This document shows, piece after piece, positions 50,434 to 63,440 of a DNA stretch of 64,000 nt; the first letter of the stretch is position 1, and each line of letters opens with the position of its first letter. This DNA comes from Siderastrea siderea (taxonomy: Eukaryota > Cnidaria > Anthozoa > Scleractinia > Rhizangiidae): NCBI GenBank assembly GCA_964030785.1, contig OZ034966.1, positions 6,424,652 through 6,488,651 of the forward strand, read 5' to 3'. The notes below the pieces were generated by a model. It was not told the DNA's origin. It saw only the letters and a list, made by a program, of their open reading frames with translations, and did no database searches. The position numbers were made by a program, and so were the translations under genes.

Positions 50434-52709
50434 CCACGTGGTCCCAAATTTACAACTGGAATTTTTTACGAGAAATGCATATGTGCATGTCACTTGCGTT
50501 TTCTTAAACTAGGAGGAGAATTTCAGTAGGAACATTTACCGATTCTCTGAAGACGAGTTTGTTCACTTTTTACTCGTAGGCTTCTCTTAATTTTCATTTT
50601 AAAGGGACGCTGTCATGGATTGGCATACACAAATAAATGGTATGCTGAGGCATACTAGTGTGGCTTCAAATTAATGAACCCCTATACAACGAAGACCCCG
50701 GTATAACGAAGGATATTTTTCAGCCCAGTAATATTAGTCGCACGATTTCACATTTTCACCCCAATTTGATTGTCAATCACAACACATTGTATCATCCCAT
50801 CACCATTGATACCATCACGAACAAAAAAATGAGATTCTTATCGCAATAAACCCTTGGTTACTTGGGTAGGTTGGAAAAGCCGGATTGATAGAATTCAGAA
50901 GCCGGAATAGTCGGAATATTCGGAATTCAATTTTTTTTCTTATATAAATAAATGAATAAATAAATAAATAAACTAAGTATCTTATCATTTCTTACCATGC
51001 CAGGAAGTCTTCAAGAAGTGTCCAGGAAGCCTTGTTTCTACCACTCCCAACTCTGTATTGGGGGGGGGGGAGAAGTGATGGGGGAGGGGAGAAGTGGTGA
51101 TCTAGCACTTCTTGTTTAAGAATATCTGTGTGCTTGTGGTGGGGGGGGGGGTGAGGGCTGGGGGGAGAAAATTTAAGTGCAGGGAACTTAAAATAACACC
51201 TAACGAAGATAAGAACATATCACTTATTTCCTTTTTGGTGCCCTTCCTGGTCCACAAACCAGATGTGCACTGGCCCCATACCTGCGTGAGATTCTGTGGG
51301 TCAGGTTTTTGGTACCAGTAGTTCACTGTGATTGAACGATATGACATCTTATCACCAGCGCTGGGCACCCGTTTGATGTGAAGATAAGATCAGAGGAACT
51401 CACTCACTGTTTTATTGATTAATTATATCGAATCTCTAATCTCTTTGTGTATGTAACAGTTTGCTTTGAGTTGCTATATAAATGCACTGCAAAAAATAGA
51501 AAGCCACAAGAGTATGTGAAGTATAATAGTCAGGGATCCCCCACACTTGGTATGTAGTTTCAAGATATTGTATTTTTTTTATATTGTATTTTTCCCTTCA
51601 TAACCTTATATGGCCAGGGATTAAGCTAAAGGAAACGCCACCTACCTCCACCAGAACAAACAACTTCTGCATAGGTCCTTTGCATCCATCATCATCCATC
51701 ATTCAAGCGCTTCTGAAGACGTGAACGAACGCGAGCTCAAGGAAAATACTGTGTTCAGCTTGAGAAAAGAATTTTGTCTAGTTTGCGTGCCGCAGTTTGT
51801 TCAGCAGCTGCTGATGACACTGTCAGATAGTCGAAGCGATAAGGAAAATTTACTTTATTTTGTTCTTTGATTAGAGGGGTAATGTGCTGTTTTATTATTA
51901 TAGTACAATTTGCATGGTGGGAGGGGGGGGATGTCTGGTAGAGACAAGGCTTCCTGGAGACAGAATAACATACCACTACTGACACGATGAGAAATGAGGA
52001 GAAGTTGTTTATTTTAATTTTTTAGATTTTTAAGATTTTTTTAACTTATTCCAACTAAATGCTGTTGCTAATAGTTACTGTGGCTTTCTAATATTCATTT
52101 TATTACACACAAGCATACATCAAACAATTTTACTATGCCTCTTGGAGCTACCAGCAGTTGTCGTTATACTTCTTCCAGTGTCTGCCAGTCTTCAGAATTG
52201 TGATGTTTGTTTGCAGGTGTTTCTTTTTTGAACTGTTTAACTCCGCCAGGAGCGAGTATGAGCGGTCATTCTGTTCTGCTCAGGAATACGACCGGGAAGA
52301 CCACACGCTCTAGCAGAAAGAGGGATCAGTCGTAGTCTAAGACACCAGAGCCCTGCACATATTGGTAGGTTCAGTGTACTACTTTAATACCAAAAACCTG
52401 ACCCACAGAATCTCACGCAGCTATGGGGCCGGTGCACATCTGATTTGTGGACCGGGAAGGGCACCAAGAAGGAATTAGGTGCAGATTATGTTCTGATCTT
52501 CGTTAGGTGTGATTTTAAGTTCCCTGCACTTAAATTTTCTCCCCCCACCCCCCACCACGAGCACACACGTTCTCCAACAAGAAGTGATTCCCATTTTCAA
52601 AGCCCACTTCTACCCTCCCCATCACTTCTGCTCCCTTCCCCCCCAATACAGAGTTTCCTGGACACTTCCTGAAGACTTCTTGGCATGATAAGAAATGATA
52701 AGAGACTTA

Positions 52710-53343
52710 ATCGTAGATACTTTTGTTTTTTGGCCATCTTAATAACTTAAGAAGAAACAAAAAGCAAACCGCGGTGATAAACATAAGGAAATATAAACGC
52801 ATTTCTGGAAAGAAAAAAGGCCTTATCTTGACGTTTCGTATGTCCCAACATACATCTTCAGAAGTAGTAAACCGTTGAATAACAATACAGAAGTTTGAGT
52901 GTATAATAAGTAACTAATTATAGAAACAAAAGATAACAAATAGTAGAAAAATTTGCATATGAAAGGGAAAACATGCAAACTAAAAAAGGTAAAGTTTTTC
53001 ACTGCTGACATTTTCATTTTGGGAAGGTTGCAAGATAAAGGAGACTCTGTTGATTAGGGATTTACAACCTTCCCTAAATGAAAATGTCAGCAGTGAAAAA
53101 CTTTACCTTTTTTCAGTTTGCATGTTTTTCCTTTCATATGCAAATTTTTCTACTATTTGTTATCTTTTGTTTCTATGATTAGTTACTTATTATACACTCA
53201 AATTTCTGTTGTTATTCAACGGCTTACTACTTCTGAAGATGTCTGTTGGAACATACGAAACGTCAAGATAAAGCCTTTTTTCTTTCCAGAAATGCGTTTA
53301 TATTTCCTTAATGTTTATCACTGCAGTTTGCTTTTTGTTTCTT
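52710..53343. mobile_element. foldback insertion nested in the right arm
   Basis: Two arms of about 280 bp (52752-53037 and 53065-53343) are inverted copies (both contain CTGACATTTTCATTT/AAATGAAAATGTCAG). The insert is flanked by the 13-bp direct repeat GATAAGAGACTTA (52697-52709, 53344-53356), present once in the left arm's mirror, which marks the insertion point. Confidence 0.65.
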
Positions 53344-53408
53344 GATAAGAGACTTAGTTTATTTATTTATTCATTTATTTATTTATCAAAAAAAATTTAA
53401 TTCCGACT

Positions 53409-53655
53409 ATTTGACTATTCTGGATTCCCAATTCCCAATTTCCAATTCCCCATTCCCAATTCTCCGTTTCCAATTTTTCATTTTCTAATTCCCAATTTCC
53501 AATTTCCGATTTCCAATTACCAATTTCCAATTTCCAATTTCCAATTTCCAGTTTCCAGTTTCCAGTTTCCCATTTCCAATTCACCATTTCCAATTCCCAA
53601 TTTTTAATTTCCAATTCTCGATTTCCAATTCTCGATTTCCAATTCCCAATTCCGT
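53409..53655. repeat. (CCAATT)n-like simple array
   Basis: About 250 bases of TTCCAATTTCCAATTCCCAA variants; both strands translate to monotonous repeats, which are not genes. Confidence 0.9.
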
Positions 53656-53793
53656 CATTCTTCCCTTTCCAACCTACCGGTTATTTGAGCTACTAGTTTG
53701 TGGGTATGAGGTCAAGTGGCTGATTTCCGTTGAAATAAAATAATGAGACAAAGTACGATATACAATAAAAACTGTCACGTGCAAGTGCGAGAA

Positions 53794-54796
53794 TGGCCAA
53801 ATGGAAAAGCAAAAGGCTGGACTGGACTTTGGACTGGACTCTGGACTGGACTCTGGACTGACTTTAATTGACTTGTAAAAATATGAAATAAACTCAATAT
53901 TTTACTAACCAGTTAATGAATAAAAACAAAGTTAAATTTTATATCACTTAAAATCATACCAAACAAGTTAGGGATGGACCATTATATTTTTTTCGGGGAG
54001 GAGGAGGAAGATTTTTTCTGCATGAATTTTTTTTTCGTGACTGAAAGCTTTGTATGAACTTTTTTTGCTTTGCGCCGCCATGTACGATTTTTGTTACTCG
54101 AAATTCCGCGCGCGCTTATCTAACACAACTGTAACTGATAGGCTTTGAACTTTTGAGGTCATCATGAATCAATCTCCAGCCTTGTCTTCGTTTCGTTAGA
54201 GAAAAAACGTGGCATGCAGGATGGGAAAACGAAATTGACCAAGGAGACCAACGTGTATTTTCGTCCACTCACTGAATGTGTTAATAAGCAGGCACCCCAC
54301 TACTCATCTTTTACCCCCACCGACACACAGAGAGACATTATTTGTTCAGGCCCACGACGACTTTCTTAGGATTAACTTGGTCTTTAAAAACAGTCATGTT
54401 TTTTCTCTAACGAAATGAAGACAAGGCTGGAGATTGATTCATGGAGACCTCAAAAGTTCAAAGCCCGTCAGTTACAGTTGTCTTAGAAAAGCGCGTGCAA
54501 AATTTCGAAAAAAAATCGTGCAAAGCGGCACAAAGCAAAACGTTTATTGCAAACTAAAGGAAGTTCATACAAAGCTTTCAGTCACGAAAAAAATTCATGC
54601 AGAAAAAAAATCTCCCCCCCCCCTCCCGAAAAAAAAAATGGTCCATCCGTAACTTGTTTGGTATGATTTTAAGTGATTTAAAAATTTAACTTTATTTTTA
54701 CTTATTAGTTCGTTAGTTAAATATTAGGTCTATTTCAAATTTTTGCAAGTCAATCAAAGTCAGTCCAGAGTCCAGTCCCGGCTTTTCCATTTGGCC
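53794..54796. mobile_element. 1.0-kb palindromic foldback element
   Basis: Arms 53794-54210 and 54395-54796 are inverted copies. Outer ends GGCCAAATGGAAAAGC and GCTTTTCCATTTGGCC. Internal landmarks (TTTGAACTTTTGAGG/CCTCAAAAGTTCAAA; CCAGCCTTGTCTTCGTTTCGTTAG and its complement) pair. No gene. Confidence 0.75.
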
Positions 54797-57470
54797 TGCC
54801 AGAATGTATACCGTCATATACCTTCAATACTAAAACGTAGAGACAAATTGGAAGATAGTCATACACTTCCAAAGTTGTTGATTTGACTTCGCATTTGAAC
54901 AACTCGTCAAACTGTTAATTACCGTACTCGAGATAAGTTGTTTCTGCGACACCTTTGCCTGCTATTTGACATCCGAAGAATAACGAGCGCGTTAGAAGCG
55001 TGCACTCTGGCTAGTTTCGGAAGGTTGCATTGTTTTCTTTCGTCTAGACTATCACGTTAATTAACATCTAACAAGCATATTAAAAACGTAGAGGACCCAT
55101 CCAACCAACTAACGCCTCGTCAAGAATTGTAGCTGATAAAACGGAGCACGGCGAAAACCATGAAGAAACATAAAGACTAAAATCTTACTCCGAAAACTTG
55201 ACACAATTTGTACCCCCTGGCTTTATGAAACTTTACTGTATTTACTCGAGAGAACGCCGTGGCGCTTATTAAATTTTTTTGCCTTGTCGGTGCGGCCCTT
55301 ATTTGAAGGCGGTGCTTATTCGGGGGCGGCGCTTATTTAAAACTGCCTACTTGCGAATATTAAACACAGTCAGATGTATCATTCTTAATCTTTGTTTTGT
55401 TCATAACAACAGCATAGGAAGGACGCAATGAAAAAGTTAGTTTAAGGGTCTAAATCCCTTTCCGCATCCAAATTAATAACAAGAACAGCAATAACAATGT
55501 CAGCTGTATTAGTATTTCAGCATTAGCCATGTCAAAAATCAAAAAGTGCCGCATTAATGCGGGATGGATGCGGCGCTTATTCGGGGGCGGCGCTTATTAA
55601 CATTTTTGCTCCTAAATGCGGCGCTTATTCCAGGGGGGGGGGGGGGGGCGCTTATTCGAGGGCGGCGCTCCTTTGAGTAAATACGGTATACCCTACGTGA
55701 CAAGCGTGACGCGCTTATCTTCTTTGTTACCAAAGGTATACCACAAGTGAACCAGAGGATTGTAGGTCATATCCACACACAAACCCCATCGAGTGATAGC
55801 AATGTGGTCTTCATTCCACGAAGCCACACAAAAATATCAACTTCCGGGCGCGCCGATTGACTTCAAAACATTTGACCACTCTTATTTTTCTGCCTCTAAT
55901 TTTGTTTTGTTTTTGTTTTGTTTTTGTTTTGTTTTTGTTTTTTTTTGTTTTTTTTTTGCTCTTTTGGGGGAAACAAATATTCGTTTTCGCCCAGGGTTTC
56001 TGCATTTTCCTCTATGACCGCCGCCACCTGTCCACGCCATTTTAAATTTGGCACTTTTCAAGTTAAAAATCAGCCTGAATTTTCAAGTTTCGACTCGAGT
56101 AACTGGCGCATGCGCTTATGTGATAGTGTCCCTTTAAGTTGTTTTTATCGTTGGGTGTTTTTCTTTTCTTTTCTTTTCTTTCTTCTATTTTTTTTTTGGT
56201 CCTTTTTTAGGCAGCGCGACGTCTCAAACGTCGCTGCCGTCTCATAAAATGCAAGGCACATTCCTGAATTGTCGGAAGTCAGTAGGCTTAGTCTCTGCAC
56301 GGGCTCTAAACAATCAGGCTCGTTATAATGACGTGGATTTTAGGAGATTGAAAGCTAATGTTTCTAATACCGCACGATTTGTTGGTGACACGGATTTTTA
56401 TAAACAGAAGTGTGAAGCGTAATTTTGTTGTTTTGAGTTTCGCGGCGTATTGAAGTTGAGTAAAGGTAGTCGTTGAAATGTTTATCTCGCTGTTTTTGAG
56501 GACATTTCGTTTTTAAGGGGCAGTGTTTACTTTGGAGTGGTGTGCGTCCAATGCCCATCCGCGCTCACGTGCGTTCTCTCAGTGCACGAGACGGAAAGCA
56601 ATCTATGAAATCTATACCTGCCACTGTAAACCCAGCCCTTACAGAATCAGAGCTGGAACTAACTTCTATAGTTTAATAAATAGCGTCCCAAAAAACTATT
56701 ACACTAAAAAAAGGAAAACAGTAAACAAAAAAATTCGGTGGTGATCAAATCAAATAACATCAATCAAATCTCAATCAAATAACAAACAAGGCCTGAGTAT
56801 CACCAATCTAAATTGATTCTGTCGCACCAGGTCAGAAATACATTTCTGCTTTTCGGTTCTGCCCAATTTTTAGAATTTTGGTTGTCTAAACTTGTCTAAG
56901 ACCTCTCAGTCTTTCGTTTATGTCTTTCCACGGTTTCAAACTAATTTAATAAAGTTTCATTCATTTTAGTCTGTATTAGAGCACGGGTTAACACGCAAAA
57001 ATATAAACGTCACGAGTCGGTTAGCTATCTCAGCATTGACGTGAATATGTCTTCCAGATGTCTCTAGAAACACAGCTTTCTGGCGGTAAAAAATTGGTCT
57101 AAACCCCTACGTGAAATCAAGAATACTAGACAAAATGAAGTTTGAGCTCAAAAGAGGAGAAGTAAAGCTTTTTGAGCAAAAAGCGTTTCCGCCTATTGTA
57201 GCTTAAGGATATCACGGTTTAAGAACGATTTGAAAGATTCGCACAGAGGTCACTGGTTACAAACAAACGAAGCCCTCAAGTTGCATACATACATTTAATT
57301 CCTTACACACCGGGAGTGCAAATTGTCCATAACAGGTCACCGGAAACCACGAACTACTAAAGTTAAACCTTTTTTCCTTATGAAAAGGGGAGCGGGGAGG
57401 GGGGTGAGAGACTATGCGCCGCCTGTAAATTCTTCAGAATTTTTTGTTGTAATTTTTTATCTGTTTGTAG
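54797..57470. other. intergenic, upstream of the PP1-motif gene
   Basis: It contains the element at 55234-55688, a TTTTGTTTTTG-rich stretch (55895-55960) and ordinary unique DNA. No supported gene. An acceptor-like TTTGTAG at 57464-57470 precedes the next ORF. Confidence 0.5.
55234..55688. repeat. MITE with TACYGTATTTACTC ends and internal GGCGCTTATT repeats
   Basis: Ends TACTGTATTTACTCGAGAG and (inverted) TACCGTATTTACTCAAAGG enclose seven or so copies of GGCGCTTATT(C/A), with a G-run at 55632-55648. TA at both ends suggests a mariner-type target, which is inference. Confidence 0.6.
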
Positions 57471-57477
57471 AAACGTC

Positions 57478-58164
57478 ATGGCGGAGGACAACAATACAAA
57501 TACTTACGGTGCTGTTAACTCCACACAACCAGTAAACGAAGACAAGCCGGAAGAAAGAGTAAGGAGTGTAGATTCATTCTACGAAGATCAAACGATTGAA
57601 ACTAAGGACCACAGAATTATATCAGATACAACTGCTGTGAAAATGCATTTACACGAGGAAGAACAAAAAGAAAGACTTAAGACTGAATCTTGTCTTTTAC
57701 CTGACATCGTTAAAAATCAACTTAATGCCAATGACACAGCAGCTGAGAAATTGCCGAGACCGACTCGTGTGTCGTTCAGCAAGGAACAACCTACGATTCA
57801 GACTCATGGAGCAATTAGTCCAAGCAGCGCGCGACACGTGTCTTTTACGGACGAAGCCAGCCAGAATGAAACAGGTGACTCGGGCGTTGCCTATGACAAC
57901 TGTGGCTTCTCTGATATGCAGTCATCAGTAGACTCTATAACACGTGTGCGCGCTATCACGAATTGTAGCGTACATTATCAGACTCACAGTGAAGCTGAGG
58001 AATGCAACGAAAGTGAAATTTCTCTTGCTTTGAACTTTCATCAAAACTCGCAAACTACAACTACACCTCGGAGAAGAAGCTTAAGAAGGAGATACACTAG
58101 ACATGGAACAATCGTTACGGATTCTTTTGTCAACGAATGCATTTGCTGTTGTACGATTATTTAA
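57478..58164 (+). CDS. hydrophilic protein with two RVxF-type PP1-docking motifs and a CaaX box
   Basis: 228 aa, Ser/Thr/Glu-rich and largely disordered. PTRVSFSKEQ (~100) and ARHVSFTDEA (~120) both fit the (R/K)x0-1(V/I)x(F/W) docking consensus of protein phosphatase 1, each followed by acidic residues. A very basic stretch TPRRRSLRRRYTRHG (~195-210) precedes a cysteine-rich C-terminus ending ...CICCCTII. The last four residues CTII form a CaaX box (Ile suggests geranylgeranylation), and the adjacent cysteines could be palmitoylated. This would make it a membrane-anchored PP1 regulator, which is inference. Its upstream TTTGTAG acceptor suggests a spliced 5' UTR; the CDS itself is a single exon. 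Confidence 0.7.
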   Translation: MAEDNNTNTYGAVNSTQPVNEDKPEERVRSVDSFYEDQTIETKDHRIISDTTAVKMHLHEEEQKERLKTESCLLPDIVKNQLNANDTAAEKLPRPTRVSFSKEQPTIQTHGAISPSSARHVSFTDEASQNETGDSGVAYDNCGFSDMQSSVDSITRVRAITNCSVHYQTHSEAEECNESEISLALNFHQNSQTTTTPRRRSLRRRYTRHGTIVTDSFVNECICCCTII

Positions 58165-58383
58165 TGTGAAATTGCTTTAGTAACTTTGATGATGTCTAAG
58201 CTATTTATTAAAGAATATGATATGATAAATATAATATACTAATATATTGTTTTTGGCGTGACATATATTTTGACAAGAGCGAGTGGTTCAATAAAGGTTT
58301 TTTGACATTTGCCAAGGGCGAAATTCTTGAATGTTTTTGACTGGGATAATAGGACTCTGATATTAAGGCGGGATTGCTAAAGC

Positions 58384-60078
58384 CACAGGTAACCAAAGAG
58401 AGTTTGAATAGAGCTGAAATTTCATCACAAACAATTGGCGGTTTTCCGCCGAAAATACATAAAAATCGAGGTAAAGTTTGAAAACCCTTTCCTATATGTG
58501 TTTGCTGTGTTTTTACTGGAGGCTTCTGGAGGCCGTTTTGGGCGATTTTCTGCTTAACGGTCGATGCGACGTCATGTCAAGTACCAAAGAGAGCTTAACC
58601 TGGCTGTTCCAGGCTCTCAGATAGTTGGGACGGCACGAAAATTAGAAAGGGAACTCGAAAAAAAGACGTGCGGATCTGGAAAAAGGGGGCGCTTTTTTTT
58701 CGCGCTCTTTTTCTCAATTCACTCTTTCCCCACTATCTTGAAGCCTGGAACAGATGTGAAGGGTGTTCTGTCCCTCTCCTTGGGGAATTAGGAGCTACTC
58801 CCTTGCTGCTGCGAAAGGACCGTTTCAAAACTGAGTACACATCACTAGACAAGACTTACTCTTCCTTCACTCTTTAATGAAGTCTTCTTCAGCTTTCTTT
58901 TTCGTCTTCCAACTCACAATGTTCTGTGTATGAGTGTGTGTGTGTGTGTCTTACAATTCTGTGCTATTTTATAGTTTGTCTTGGTATTAATTAGATGCTA
59001 ATAGTTTGACAACAATCTTGAAAGATAGAAACTAATTATCATCATGATTAAAACGAAAAGCTAAGTTTGCTTGAAAAGGTTTTACAATGTTAAAGAAGCA
59101 ACATACTAGATAAATGAATAACAATATGTATAGAACAAGTTCTTTTTGCCGGTATAATTTTAATGTAAGATTATGTTGTTATAACTAAAAGGTAACGTTT
59201 AAACTTACTTTAATTGCAAAACAAGGACAGCGCCTTATTCATATTCGTGGGAACTTATCTAAACCTAAACGTCAAAGTTTGTTCTAACTAATTAATAAGA
59301 AAGTGAAGAAATGATTTTTAAAAGTAAAATTACCACAATCAAGGGAAAACATGTCAAGGTTGTAGCCGGCATGTCCCGACCTATGACGGCAATTCAAAAG
59401 TGCTATTTTAGAAATCACGCAAAATAAACTCTTTCTTTTTCTTAGTAATCCTTTATATAAAATGTCCCACTACTTAAAAACACAAGATACAAAATAAAGT
59501 GCATAGAATTGGACGCTGTCACTTCCTAAATGTAAAACTTATAACTGTTACATAATATCCCAACAACTTTTACGTGTCTTTCTAGAATGTTCTAGAACCT
59601 TCACTTTCCACAACTTTCTTCATTTTACAGCTTAAGACCAAAACAGCTTTCCTTATGTTATATTTTAAGTTTACATCGAAAGTTATACGTTTTTACTTTT
59701 ACTATTTCAACGTTTCACAAGTTGAAATATTTCGTGCATGATATTGTTATTTTCTTAGGTTATCTTCGTTATCTTAATATTTGGGTAAATATTTAGGTTT
59801 ATTTGCTTTAAAAGGGGGGTTCACTTAAGTTTAAATCACAAAAAGCTATTTCCTTTAATTCTTGTAAATGTTTAATTATTTTTATCTTATTTTGCAACTC
59901 GTCTTGTGACACAGACTAAAGAGAGATCTGAAAAGCGGTAAAAAAAAACACAGCAAACACACAATAGGTAAGGGTTTTCCAACTTCATTTCGATTTTTTT
60001 TCGGCGGAAAACCTCCGATTATTTTTTATGAAATTTCAGCTCCATACAAACTCTCATATTACGTTTTGTTTACCTGTG
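58384..60078. mobile_element. 1.7-kb non-autonomous element with ~130-bp inverted ends
   Basis: Left end CACAGGTAACCAAAGAGAGTTTG... and right end ...CAAACTCTCATATTACGTTTTGTTTACCTGTG are inverted. Both arms share GCTGAAATTTCAT and GGTTTTCCGCCGAAAA/TTTTCGGCGGAAAACC. A C-rich (GT)n lies at 58931-58948. No transposase is seen; short frames inside are not supported as genes. Confidence 0.6.
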
Positions 60079-61140
60079 CAATCCCATATCCCATACATAT
60101 TTTCAATTTATCGAATTTTCTACTTTTCTTGCTTTCTGTTAGCCTAGTCACTTGGTGAGAAGATTTTTGGTCTCTTCTCTCGGATTCTCTTTATAAGCCG
60201 GGATCTATTTATAGGTTTTATTATGTGTAATGGCCTTATCCAAGCCATCATGAGCATTTGTACCGACAGAGCTATGGCGTTTGTTTGAGAAATACGTTCC
60301 CTTACGTTTGCATAGTTTCCCAGTAAGAGGAAAAAAAATGAAAGTTAGCCCGAGAAGAGAAAACGCAGATAAAGAACAAGACAAAGAGAAAAGATCGGAA
60401 GGTACTTGTTCATCGTAACTGCAACTCGTTCAAAAACTCTACATCAATTCTGATTAGCATTCGAAGTTGGCCATGCAGTCATTAGGACAGCGAAACGCGT
60501 GTTGTTCCTTGATTTGTGGCTGATTTTTATTTAAAAATTTAGTAGTCACTGGAAAAGCAAACCAGTGAAATGGAAATCTTAATTAATCCACTAAGCTAGT
60601 CTAACTAAGGTGTTTTCATGGATCCACCATTATATTTTTGAGGGGGGGGGAGGGGAGATGGGCAATTTTTTCTGCAGGAATTTTTTTTCCTGACCAAAAG
60701 TCTTTTATAGATTTTATTTCACTAACTTGCAATATATTGCTTTGCTAAAGCTGTCCTGGAATTTTTCCTAACCCCCCCCCCCCCCAATAAAAAATGGTCC
60801 GTTCCTAAGTGGTAGTAGCCTCCCACGCAGTCGTTTTTAGGGGAGTCATCTTACCCTCCTCCCCACAAATGGCGTTTGTGGGGAGGAGGGTAATACAACT
60901 CCCCTAAAAGCGACTGCGACAGAAACTTAGATTCTCAATCGTAATGACTAATTCTTGTCGGGGATATTTATGTGCTTTCATTAAAAGCCACTTATACAAT
61001 ATTTAATAATGTACGAGCAGATAGAAATGAATTCACAGTTTAAGAATGATTACACCTCTTTTTAATTTGAGGGGAGCGTGAAAGGATTTTTAATGCATCA
61101 TATTTTGAGAAGGTATGCATGGTTGCACATAGCTTCACAG
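60079..61140. other. intergenic with two small foldbacks
   Basis: 60620-60805 has GGATCCACCATTATATTTTT near one end and AAAAAATGGTCCGTTCC near the other with G- and C-runs between, similar to the 53794-54796 family. 60816-60920 is a diverged relative of the 50328-50424 MITE. No gene. Confidence 0.5.
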
Positions 61141-61149
61141 TGATTTTCA

Positions 61150-61620
61150 GAGTTATTTTAACTCCTGTAGTGTGGTTAAATTAACTCCTTATAATATGGT
61201 ATAGTTATTATTTTTGTAGCTATTTTAACTTCGAAGAAAGTTATTTTAACTCCGAAAAGGAGTTATTTTTTCCGTGAGTTAACTCCTAAATTGGAGTTAC
61301 GTTTTGGGAGTTAGTATAACTCCAGATTAGTGATATTTAACTCTCTTTTGGAGTTAAGTTCCAGTTTACTTTACAAGGAGAGTTAAGACATTCCTTTTTA
61401 GGAGTCATTTTGAAGGAGTCAATATAGAACGCCCTTTAGGGAGTAATTGTGCAGTGATTTGAACTCTCTAACAAAAGTAAAAACAACTTTCTTTAAGGAA
61501 CTATTTCGTGGAGTTAGTAAACTCCCACTAGGAGTGACTTTAACAGCGCGAGGAGAGTTGATGTAACTTCTTTATTGAAGTCATTTTGGAGGGGATTCTT
61601 CCAATCTGTGAAACACGTAA
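61150..61620. repeat. block 1 of degenerate GGAGTTA/TAACTCC motifs
   Basis: Roughly twenty copies of GGAGTTA(A) or TAACTCC in both orientations, spaced 15-30 bases apart (for example at 61166, 61182, 61258 and 61281). A second block lies at 62510-62890, and 900 bases between the two largely lack the motif. Confidence 0.65.
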
Positions 61621-62509
61621 TTTTAACTCACCAATTCGTTGTCAAAATAAAATCAATGTACTGTACCAGCTACCAACTGAAACTCTGATTTCAGTTTACC
61701 AATAATTATGAGCATATTTTTTTGTGTGTTGTATTCGCAGTCGCTTATCAGAGGTGGTCGCTTACGAGAGATTTTAACTATAGTGATTTGATTAGCCAGA
61801 TGTTGGTATTTTGGAAAAGTAAAGCTTATGGGTCGTATAGGGAGATTCAGTGACTGTAAAGCAATATTTCTGTTGGTCCTCTGTTATCTACAGTATGTGT
61901 AAACCATCTGTAGCAATGGAGTTTTTGTAAACCTTTGACTCAATTGCAACTTTGATCCTATAGTTCTCTGTTCAAATAAAGTCGGTAACTAAAACTCCTT
62001 CACCCCCAGACAGTTTGTAAAACCTTATTCGTCCTAGCTTATATTTGTTGATATCAGAAGGGGCAAAAATTAGATTTGTAACCATTTCCTGCAGAATAAT
62101 GGCAGAGATTCTGTGAGACGACATGAGTCTTACTGAAGTCGCCGTTAACGGCAGAGTTTGAAATGCAATACAAGAGAAGTGCTACAAACATATTTCAAAA
62201 AATTACTGTAAGCTGTTTGTTTCAGCCTTACTTATAACGTTCTATATCATGCAGCTTGAGGTGGTGCTATAATTATAATTAAAGAAAAATTTCATTCTTT
62301 ATGTTTTCTTTTCTAAAAATAAGTTCTAAATATAAATTGTACATCGATTATCCATCTTTTATTTGCATGTTCTATTTATGTTTTGAATGTTTTGAAGGGA
62401 ATTGTTGACTGTTTTTGGCCTTAAATACTGTCTTGGAGATTAATGTCAAAAAAATTGAATTTGTTACGATGTTGCTTTTGACCTTGTAAACATTATAAAG
62501 TGGATGCAC

Positions 62510-62890
62510 TGGAGTTAAGTTTACTCCAATTTCAGAGTAACTACAACTCTAATTGTGGAGTTAAAATAGCTCTAGTCTTTGATGGAATAGAGTTGAAGTG
62601 ACTTTCATTGCGTTGAAGGTATCACAACTCCATAAAGCAAGTCAAATTTGGGAGTTAAAATGACCCGCCGAAACGGATTGTTTTTAGCCCAAACATTTTT
62701 ACTCCATTTTTGGAGCTGTAGTAACACCCCTGTGGAGATCAACTAATTCCTTTTGGAGGTTAAAATAACTCCCCCTCTGAAGTAATTACAACCCCAATAT
62801 TGGAATAAAATTTAGGAGTTAACCCCCAAAAAGGGGTTTTTTTGAACCTAATATTTTTACTCCATATATGGAATTAAATAACCCTTTAAA
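62510..62890. repeat. block 2 of degenerate GGAGTTA/TAACTCC motifs
   Basis: Same motif in both orientations as in 61150-61620. Two motif-rich blocks flanking a plain centre resemble subterminal repeats of a DNA transposon. Confidence 0.6.
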
Positions 62891-63440
62891 AATTACAGTG
62901 TTCGACAGATTTTCTGACCAAATTAAGGTAATTAAATATCACAGCGGAAAATTGTTGTTGCCAGGTTTCTGTTAACTACAAAGAGGACCACAAAGAAGAG
63001 AATTTTAGCAACAAGCTGTGGTAGATCTCGGTAAGTATTTTATGTCGAAATTTAATTCTAATGAAAATCTTGCAACAGACGAGGCTCTAAAGTTACACTC
63101 TGTACAAATTTTAATGTTGCCAAATCTTTGCTAAGGGCAAAAACTAAACTGACTGTAGGATGATGAAGTCATGGACTAATGAGGAGCGATGTTGTATTGG
63201 GAAAGGAGTTGATAATGTTTGAGCTTTGTAAATTCAAAGCAGGAAGCCGTGACAGAAGAAATTTCCTCGAACTTCATTGCATAAAGCCGGAATCAAATGA
63301 AGAAACAACAGTTTAAGGTGACATAAAAAACCATCAGAGATAGGCTTAGACTGTTAGAGAAAGACTTTAAGAACAAAGATCGTTTCGAGTAAGGTGCTTC
63401 TGGTATTTCACCAGAGAAAACCGAAATTTATACTAGGAAA

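Larger units (their letters stand above)
50866..53678. mobile_element. large inverted-repeat element with a nested foldback
   Basis: GTAGGTTGGAAA (50866) pairs with TTTCCAACCTAC (ending 53678). The left arm runs to about 51319 and the right arm starts near 52387. Arms share TCCTGGACACTTC-, TCACGCAG- and GGTCCACAAA-type stretches in inverse orientation. The right arm is split by a foldback insertion (52710-53343) and enlarged by a CCAATT array. No transposase is recognisable. Confidence 0.6.

Noticed and set aside
53375..53614. Minus-strand frame of repeated NWKLEIG
   Set aside because: Pure translation of the CCAATT simple array.
55793..56247. Phe/Leu-rich frames
   Set aside because: They come from TTTTGTTTTTG low-complexity sequence.
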